Translations under genes and position numbers: made by a program
Shown here: positions 57,392-64,000 of the stretch, one piece after another
Layout: each line of letters starts with the position of its first letter
How positions within the stretch are numbered: the stretch's first letter is position 1
The notes under the pieces: model-generated
Told to the model about the DNA's origin: nothing
Database searches by the model: none
The model's input: only the letters and a program-made list of their open reading frames with translations
NCBI GenBank assembly: GCA_004380135.1
Contig: QXCR01000014.1
Location: 1-64,000, forward strand
Length of the DNA: 64,000 nucleotides
Source of the DNA: Stemphylium vesicarium
Lineage: Eukaryota; Ascomycota; Dothideomycetes; Pleosporales; Pleosporaceae
Direction: 5' to 3'

Positions 57392-59591
57392 ATGAGCTTT
57401 CTCAGTATTGGGGACATAATCAAGCTGTACGAGATAGCAGAGAGGGTGTACAAGAACTGTTCGTTTTCTTCAAACTTTTGCACCCTCCAGTATACTGACC
57501 CTGGAGATAGGCCGCGACTGTTCTGGGGAATACAAAGCCCTGACGGTCGAGACACGAAGTTTGTCAAACCTCCTTCAGGACATGCAAGACAAGTACGACA
57601 AGATACCCAGCAAGAGACAACAACAGCTCCTCGATGCGTACGAACCATGCATCGAGGTCCTCCAAGAGCTCGACAAGATCCTCTTGCGCTACAACAAGCT
57701 CGATACCAAGAGCAAGCGTACGTGGGACCGTATCACATATGACCCCGATCGTACGCGAACTATGCGGGAGCGGCTCACCGCGAGCGTAACAATGCTCACC
57801 AACTTCTACACTTCCCTGGTACACGATAATCAGTACCTCATACTAGAGGCTTTGGGGAGGCTGGAACAGGACTACAGAGGCGGTCATCGCGAAGAGAGCA
57901 TTGCTTCGATTGAACAGCTCACGTCCGGGATCCGGGAAGACGAAGACCAGATCGAGGACCAGGTATGGCCCCAAGTCCTACGCGATCTTGAAGACGTTGG
58001 CATTTCCCAACAGCAAGCACTTAGCTACCGCAATGTTATCGTGGATTGGCTGGTTCTTGCTGTGAATGAAGGGAGGCTTCTAGAGGAGCGACCAGAGCAT
58101 GACGCAGCCTCTTCAATGTCGCCTAGCACTGAGGCAAGACCGTGGGAGCCTGGTTTGGACGGAACACCTCATAGTCCGGACATTCCTGCGAACACGCCAC
58201 CGATACAGACACCCTCTTCGACTCCTTTGCTGGAGCCTCTATTCACACCAAATCCTACAACATTACAACTTCAAGTGGGCTCTGTTCCTTCCCTCGACAC
58301 ACCACCACAACCCCCTATATCTACACCGAACCCCCCTCCACGAGCGCCCTTTGTCATTCCTCAGTCGATACCCGGTCCACCTCGGTCATTCGGTAAGCAA
58401 GACAAGGCAACCACAACAGATCTGGAATGGAACGCGCACCAAGTAATGGACGCATGGGCTCGTAACGACTTCGTTGCTGCAGAGAAACATCTTGGGCAAC
58501 AATTGGCGGCTGTCGAATATGGGCAAACATGCACATCTGGTACTCAGCCTGATCGTCGCATTCTCAGGCATCTCCTTGGGGTATGCGCCTCACTCACTGG
58601 AAAATTCACAGAGGCGAAGCGCCTGTTCGAGAGCGTCTTTAATGGGATTTTTCTCCACAACGGAAATCTAGACGACGGGGACATAGCCGCCGCGCGATGG
58701 CTAGGAGACGTTTGTCTACATACCCAAGAATACGATAACGCCATCCTTGCCTACAGTGTTGCCTATGAAGGTTCTGTCAATCGATTTGGGGTGACACACG
58801 ATTGGACCCAGCGAGTTGCAGCTGAGATAAAACTTATGGACAGTCGGCAGGGGGGGTTCAGTTATGTAGAGCGCTCTTTCAGCTTCAATGAAGACCCCAC
58901 GACAATATTCATATCGACAAATGTTAAAGAGAAGGGCAGTTTGATGTTGTCTGTTAAGAGCAGATTGTTTGGAACAGACAACTCTACCAGGCGCAACTCA
59001 CGTTCTCCAACCCTAGGCGAACTTCAGGCCAAGACGGCTCCTCGAGACAACTACGAATTCAAAATCTCAGCAGGCTTCCTTTTGGCGCCTCTAATATCCA
59101 TCAGCAAGTGGCCATTGCCTTGGGACCCGTTTTTTCGCCCTTTGGACACCATCCAATTGCAACGTCAAATGGGCCTTGCAAGGCCAGCAAACTCCGTAGA
59201 CGAACCTCTTTGCGAACGCTCACTACCTAGAAACTCACTAGGAGACTCGAAGAAACTGCATTTTACCACCAAAAGAGGCAACCAGTGGTTGATAAATGCG
59301 GTTGAGCTAGGTCTAGAGGAAATGGGGATCCAACACACCGAGCAATACCTTGAGCCATCGATAATGTGCTGTCTACATCAACAGCGGCACGGCATATCCC
59401 TTTCGGAAGGTGTGGAAATCCGGTTCAGCAAGCTGCCGTTCCGTGAAGTTCATGGGATTAAAGTAATGGATGTGAAGTATGCTACTCGGGGAATTGGATC
59501 TTCATCTCACTTCCGGGATACATCGGACTTTAGGGCTGTAGTGACAGGTATCTTGGAAAGAGCAGAAGCAAATGCGAGAAACGCCCCATAG
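57392..59591 (+). CDS. HeLo-like N-terminal domain protein with TPR-like region
   Basis: Two exons (57392-57458 and 57511-59591), 52-nt intron (GTTCGT...GATAG); 715 residues. The spliced N-terminus MSFLSIGDIIKLYEIAERVY, then KNCRDCSGEYKALTVETRSL and a WDRITYDPDRTRTMRERL helix, resembles the fungal HeLo-like N-terminal domain found in front of NLR-type and effector proteins in incompatibility and cell-death pathways. A Pro/Thr-rich linker (about 190-290) follows, then a helical region (AAEKHLGQQLAAVEYGQT, KFTEAKRLFESVFNG, YDNAILAYSVAYEGSVNRF) that looks like tetratricopeptide repeats. The C-terminal half is not recognised. No NACHT/NB-ARC nucleotide-binding motif is present, so it is not a full NLR. 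Function is inference from the N-domain. Confidence 0.7.
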
Positions 59592-59593
59592 CA

Positions 59594-60273
59594 ATGCTGA
59601 ACATAGGGCTCGACAACCAAATGAGTATCTGGAGTCGCTCCATCTGCCATCATGCGAGAATAAATGCCTGCATGGCTCATATGCGGACTCGTCTTCGTCC
59701 TCGTGTTGGCAAGCTATTCATAACGCCTTGGGGCTTCCAGCCTGTTGAAGATGCGCGCCGGTTCTCATCATTCCTAGCAGAAATGCAGGCTCGGATTCGT
59801 TTGCATCATATACACCTGTGGCTTTTACGGTCGGGAGATTTGATTCGAAGTGAGAGCATGTTTGTGTCCTTGCTGGATGTCCGCGCTGCGGCTCGAAAAC
59901 TGGAAGACCAGGTATCCTACACATTCCAAATGACTGGTGATATCATACGAGAATCCACCCTGTCGGATCTCGTGTGTGAACGGTGGTGACGCTCAAGGGG
60001 GTCCCTACAACTTCAATCTATTGCTTCCGCAGCTTGCCTTTGGGCCACCATATTCAATGTTTGGTTGGCATCGCGTCCTTCAGGGGAATTGAACAGCTGT
60101 CGGAACACCCAGTGTGGCACGGCAGATCAACACGAAGAAGGGTCGCACAACCGCCGGGCCCCCTGCGTCTTGATTTCCAGCGAGAACGGGAAAAGCAAAT
60201 ATATGCAGATGCACGCTTCATGCTGAACAACGCGTTGAAACGTCTCCTATTGCAGTTCGCGCCCAACAACTAG
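59594..60273 (+). pseudogene. possible degraded coding region downstream of the HeLo-like gene
   Basis: An ATG two bases after the previous stop opens a frame of 131 codons (MLNIGLDNQMSIWSRSICHH through LSDLVCERW). A different frame then continues with GGPYNFNLLLPQLAFGPPY, and a third ends QIYADARFMLNNALKRLLLQ. Successive frames with protein-like character suggest a frameshifted relic, or exons of an unresolved model. No family recognised. Confidence 0.25.
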
Positions 60274-61429
60274 AATACGTTTCGCGATGTCATTGCCTTG
60301 TGGTTCAACGAATGGCAATCCTTCGCTAAATTGGCATCCAACACGGCGCCCCAGCAGCGGGAATTACAATCACAAACGAGGGCGGGAATGCTTGGCGTCA
60401 CAGATGGAGAGATTTGCAATGTGGAGGATTTGCGAAATGAGCGTCAGTCTGGAAGCCGGTAACCATGGGACACACGCCGCACTGCAAACGCCACGTTAAT
60501 ATAGCAAAACCCTCCTGAACCACACTGCCCCAGCGTTCGACCATCTTTAGCGCTTAGACGAGTTAGTGGTCACGCTCATCTCCTCGGAAAGATGGGCGGC
60601 TTCATAATCGATAAACCCCCGCTTTCTGACGTTCTACTGGCGCGTCGATATGCACATGGCCGATTAGAAACACGAGATAGATCCGCTCAAGGACCCGTGA
60701 AGGCGCAAGGAAAAAAAAGTTTAAAATGAGAGGCATCGTACCTGAGCCTAGCGTTGTCTGAGAAAAGCGCGCCTTAGCCGGGTAGGTTGAACTATTCCGA
60801 AAGCTAGACTAGGGTTGGGGCGCCGCTAAAATTGTCCGTTTATGTTTCATGTTTCAGCAGCGCGACCGCACGTCGGGCCTCATTGGTCGAGAGCGCCTGA
60901 GGCTGACTGCATCCTACGGGACCCAGCGTCACTTGCTAAGAATGAATGAGTAACGGTGGGCTGGAACGCCCGGGCGGATCTGTCACAGGGAACAGGTGCG
61001 GCAATGCGGATGTGCCTGATCAAGGATGCGGGCTGTTTGTAGGCGCAGGAGTCAGGGTTCTCGGGGGATGTGCACCACTGGCCTGAGCTGTGGGCTTAGG
61101 TTGTTGTACATGAAAAGGCTGAGAAGCGCCGGCCTATTGTCGAGTCTCCTCTCTTTCCTTCCCACCGCTCACCAGGACTTCAAAACCCCAACTTTTCGTC
61201 CTTCTTTCCAAGACTCTTTTGTAGTCTGTTCCATTCATTCACTTTGTCGCTAGTTCGACACATTCACTCATTTTTGCCCTTCTCTGAGTCCTAGTGACCT
61301 ACCAGTACACAAGTCTTCGCTACTCGTGCGTCATACAACGCCAACGTCTTCGTTTACTTCCTCTTGGAGCTACGATCGACAACAACTCCTCGCCCGTTCT
61401 ACCCAACCAACGATCAAAAAGCAAACACG
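60274..61429. promoter_or_regulatory. upstream region of the AA9 LPMO gene
   Basis: About 1.15 kb. One TTAGCC (reverse complement GGCTAA) at 60774-60779 is a candidate XlnR box about 650 bases before the ATG; one hexamer is expected by chance at this length. The last 200 bases are CT-rich, as in many fungal leaders. Confidence 0.4.
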
Positions 61430-63056
61430 ATGAAGACTCAGTCTATGCTTCTTGCGGCTCTGGCTTCGGCCCCTGCTGCCCTGGCTCACACAGTCTTTAC
61501 CGACTTCTTCGTCGATGGCATGCCTCAGGTATGATCTTGCCAATTCTTTAATGTTAGGGGTTGTATTAACATTGACTAGGGTGATGGTGTTGCCATGCGC
61601 ATGAACCCCGGGGCAAAGCATGCTAGCAGCCCTATTGGCAGCCTCGGAAGCACTGATATGGCTTGCAGTAAGTTCTTCCCACCAAAACCTGCCCATTCAG
61701 CAGTGACTAACTTGCCCAGATGTCGGTGGTACCAAGGGTGTCTCTCGCGTCCAGCCCGTCAAGGATGGCGCGCTTCTCACCTTCGAGATCCGTTCATGGC
61801 CCAACGACCCTTCCAAGGAGCGCCTTGACCGCGGCCACAAGGGCCCTTGCGCCGTCTACCTGAAGAAGGTGGACAACGCGGCTACCGACAAGGCCGCAGG
61901 TGACGGCTGGTTCAAGATCTTTGACCACGGCTACGACGACTCTACCGACCGCTGGTGCACAGATGAGATCATCGACAACGACGGTCTCTTCTCCGTCAAC
62001 CTCCCCAAGGGTCTCGAGGGAGGTGACTACCTCGCTCGTCCAGAGATTCTTGCTCTTCACGCCGCAAACGACAATGACCCCCAGTTCTACACTGGCTGTG
62101 CGCAAATCTTCCTCGAGAGCACCGGTAACCTGGTCCCTGAGAGCACGGTATCCATCCCCGGATACGTCGACTATGGCCAGCCGTCTACCGACTTCAACAT
62201 CTACAACAACCCCGGCAGCGACTACGTTGTCCCCGGCCCCAAGATCGCCGCGCTCACGCCCGGTGGCTCGTCCAAGGCTTCCAGTGCCTCGCAGACTGAT
62301 GGCCTCAAGCCCGAAGGCTGCATCATGGAGAACGCAAACTGGTGCGGCAAGGAAGTGTCGTCGTACTCGACCGAAAAAGGCTGCTGGGCCTCAGCCACGG
62401 AGTGCTGGGACCAGAGCGATGTCTGCTTCAACACCAGCCCGCCTACTGGTAACGCGAACTGCAAGCTCTGGCAGAAGAAGTGCGAGGGGATCAACGCAGA
62501 GTGCACGGCTATGAACTTCAACGGCCCGCCCAACAAGGGCAAGGTGCTTACCCCCGTCAAGAAGAGCATCGATGTAGGCTTGGTCATGGCGACTGAGGGC
62601 GCTGGTGCGGTGGCTTCTTCGCCAAAGACGAGCTCGACCAAGAAGCAGGATTCTGATGCGAAGGCTACACCTACCCCTGCTGCACCCAAGGAGAACGCCG
62701 GTTACAACGCTAAGCCTGCTGCTTCAGCTGCCAAGGAAACTCCTGCTGCGCCTAAGCCGACTGTCGACGACCAGTACGAGAGCCCGCCTATCATCGAGTC
62801 GGCCGGCGCTGCTTCTCCTCCATACGCCAAGCCTACTACTCTCCACATGAAGCCTGTGTCTACCATCACTGTTGGCCCTTCTTCGGCTGATGCTCCGGCT
62901 CCGACTGCGCCCGTATGCCCTGAGGGCTACAAGTGCGTTACCGTCACCGATGTTGAGGTCGTCACTGAGGTCGTGTATGTCACTGCTACCGCTGGAGTTG
63001 GTGGGTACAAGAAGAGGGCGGCTGTGTTCCCTAGGAGGCATCTGCAGCGCGCTTAG
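61430..63056 (+). CDS. secreted AA9 lytic polysaccharide monooxygenase with C-terminal Cys-rich module
   Basis: Three exons (61430-61528, 61580-61667 and 61720-63056), introns 51 and 52 nt; 507 residues. The signal peptide MKTQSMLLAALASAPAALA is followed directly by H20, the copper-brace N-terminal His of AA9 enzymes (HTVFTDFFVDG). The second copper His is H102 in RGHKGPCAVYL, and the axial Tyr is Y186 in DPQFYTGCAQIFLE, with H176 and Q184 nearby. The catalytic domain runs to about 250. The rest holds a linker, a Cys-rich block (CIMENANWCGKEVSSYSTEK ... CWDQSDVCFN ... CKLWQKKCEG) and a Ser/Thr/Pro/Lys-rich tail ending in a basic stretch; no CBM1 is seen. It oxidatively cleaves cellulose or related glucans. 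Confidence 0.93.
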
Positions 63057-63521
63057 ATGCGCGGGATGAGTTGGGGTGTGTGTGAAGATCTGGAAGTAGG
63101 TATGGACGTATGTGTCTGTGAAGGAGGATACGATAAGGGATTACTTTCTGCGACTGAGATTCGCGAGCTGGATGGCTCTGTTTGAGATGAAATTCGTCTT
63201 TTGAGCGGTATGAATGAATCATGTTTAATATCACCATGTCGCTGTTGGATCATTGCTGTATCATGTGTCACCTTAATTCGGTCAGCATATGTGAACCCTT
63301 GGCTGAAGGAACAAGTTATGTCGGATGCGTATTGTTGATCAGCTCATTTCGTACATGAAGAGATCAGGCGAGCAAAGGTTTTTTGAAGCGCAAATGACTG
63401 TTGGGCAAAATCTGCATTGGTCGGCGTAAGTAAGAGCGCGAGAGACTAGCAACTATCCTTCTTGTCGAGTATGACACTGGACGCATACACGCCGCGGAGC
63501 TCAATTTCCAGTCCTTGACGC
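63057..63521. other. intergenic region between convergent genes
   Basis: About 465 bases between the 3' ends of the LPMO and ribose-5-phosphate isomerase genes. Nothing else recognised. Confidence 0.5.
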
Positions 63522-64000
63522 TTATTTCTCCCCTTCGGCAGTTCGCACCTTGATGCTTCCGTCCTGCATACCAAAGTATACAGCAACGGGCTTCTGGCCG
63601 CCTCTTACGGTCTTTGTTTGCTGGTCCTGTTCGCGGAGGGACTGAGCATCGATTCCGTTCAGACCGGCAAAGATGCCGACCTCGAGGACACCAGTCAGAC
63701 CCTTGATGGCTCTGCTAATGTTGTTGACCTCCCATGTACCGTCGGTTCCATCACCCTTGCCTTTGCCAGCAGCTACATCGGCGGAGGTGAGCAGAGCGGG
63801 GAAAGGCGCATCGAGAATGTAAAAGTCCTGGTCGGTTTTCAGGGGTCCTGACTTCTCCAGTAGCGTGGTCCTTAGTTTGGGTCCCGTTGAACCAAGCATC
63901 CTAAGCGCCGCAGCGACCTTGAGCTGAGACAACGGCGCAACTTCGATGGGGATGGTGGGCCAGCTGGTCAAAAGACGATCTTGTCTCTTCCTGTAGTCTG
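63522..64000 (-). CDS. RKI1: ribose-5-phosphate isomerase A, C-terminal part (5' end beyond window)
   Basis: An open frame enters from the window edge with DYRKRQDRLLTSWPTIPIEV, followed by the conserved APLSQLKVAAALRMLGS, FYILDAPFPALL, and RAIKGLTGVLEVGIFAGLNG typical of RpiA/Rki1. The catalytic N-terminal half lies outside the window. The enzyme interconverts ribose-5-phosphate and ribulose-5-phosphate in the non-oxidative pentose phosphate pathway. The C-terminus (VAVYFGMQDGSIKVR) is complete, and no intron is needed in the visible part. Confidence 0.87.
   Translation of the reverse strand, partial: DYRKRQDRLLTSWPTIPIEVAPLSQLKVAAALRMLGSTGPKLRTTLLEKSGPLKTDQDFYILDAPFPALLTSADVAAGKGKGDGTDGTWEVNNISRAIKGLTGVLEVGIFAGLNGIDAQSLREQDQQTKTVRGGQKPVAVYFGMQDGSIKVRTAEGEK

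Overview
The window is nuclear DNA of a filamentous ascomycete (Pezizomycotina). Genes lie on both strands with short GT-AG introns of about 45-80 nt and CTAAC/CTGAC-like branch sites. Protein families typical of moulds are present: xlnR-type regulator, AA9 LPMO, SNG1-like DUF3533, DUF2293, HeLo-like N-domain and Zn2Cys6 factors. The flavour suggests Dothideomycetes, perhaps Pleosporales, but that is inference. Gene models were spliced by eye: joins are chosen to keep frame and restore conserved motifs, and they are not checked against transcripts.

Region 1 (1-23.1 kb) is a dense housekeeping block. It holds a membrane GNAT acetyltransferase, the gamma-tubulin-complex factor MZT1, a small hydrophilic protein, a CCDC25/Jlp2 homologue, an LYR protein, a DUF2293 protein, an intronless GH2 glycosidase, an SNG1-like membrane protein and an unknown protein. 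It ends with deoxyhypusine hydroxylase, RNA polymerase I subunit A12 and the cohesin loader SCC2/Mis4.

Region 2 (23.1-38.9 kb) is gene-sparse, with no convincing gene apart from a complete five-exon xlnR/xyr1-type regulator of (hemi)cellulase genes at 31.5-34.9 kb. It is flanked by about 8.4 kb and 4.1 kb of apparently empty sequence.

Region 3 (38.9-52.1 kb) looks like an organic-acid/sugar catabolic neighbourhood that is partly decayed. It carries an aldehyde dehydrogenase, a hypothetical gene with an in-frame stop, an intronless tartrate/D-malate dehydrogenase, a D-2-hydroxyacid dehydrogenase split by an inversion, two Zn2Cys6-class regulators (one without a visible DNA-binding domain), a malate dehydrogenase and the last part of an MFS sugar porter. 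The tartrate dehydrogenase promoter holds a perfect inverted pair of GGCTAAA boxes (the XlnR/Xyr1 core) beside a CreA-like GCGGGG site.

Region 4 (52.8-64 kb) returns to ordinary genes: mitochondrially targeted pantothenate synthetase, the DEAD-box helicase DBP7, a HeLo-like/TPR-like protein, a secreted AA9 LPMO with a Cys-rich C-terminal module, and the C-terminal part of ribose-5-phosphate isomerase running off the window edge. No tRNA, rRNA, CRISPR array or intact transposon was recognised.
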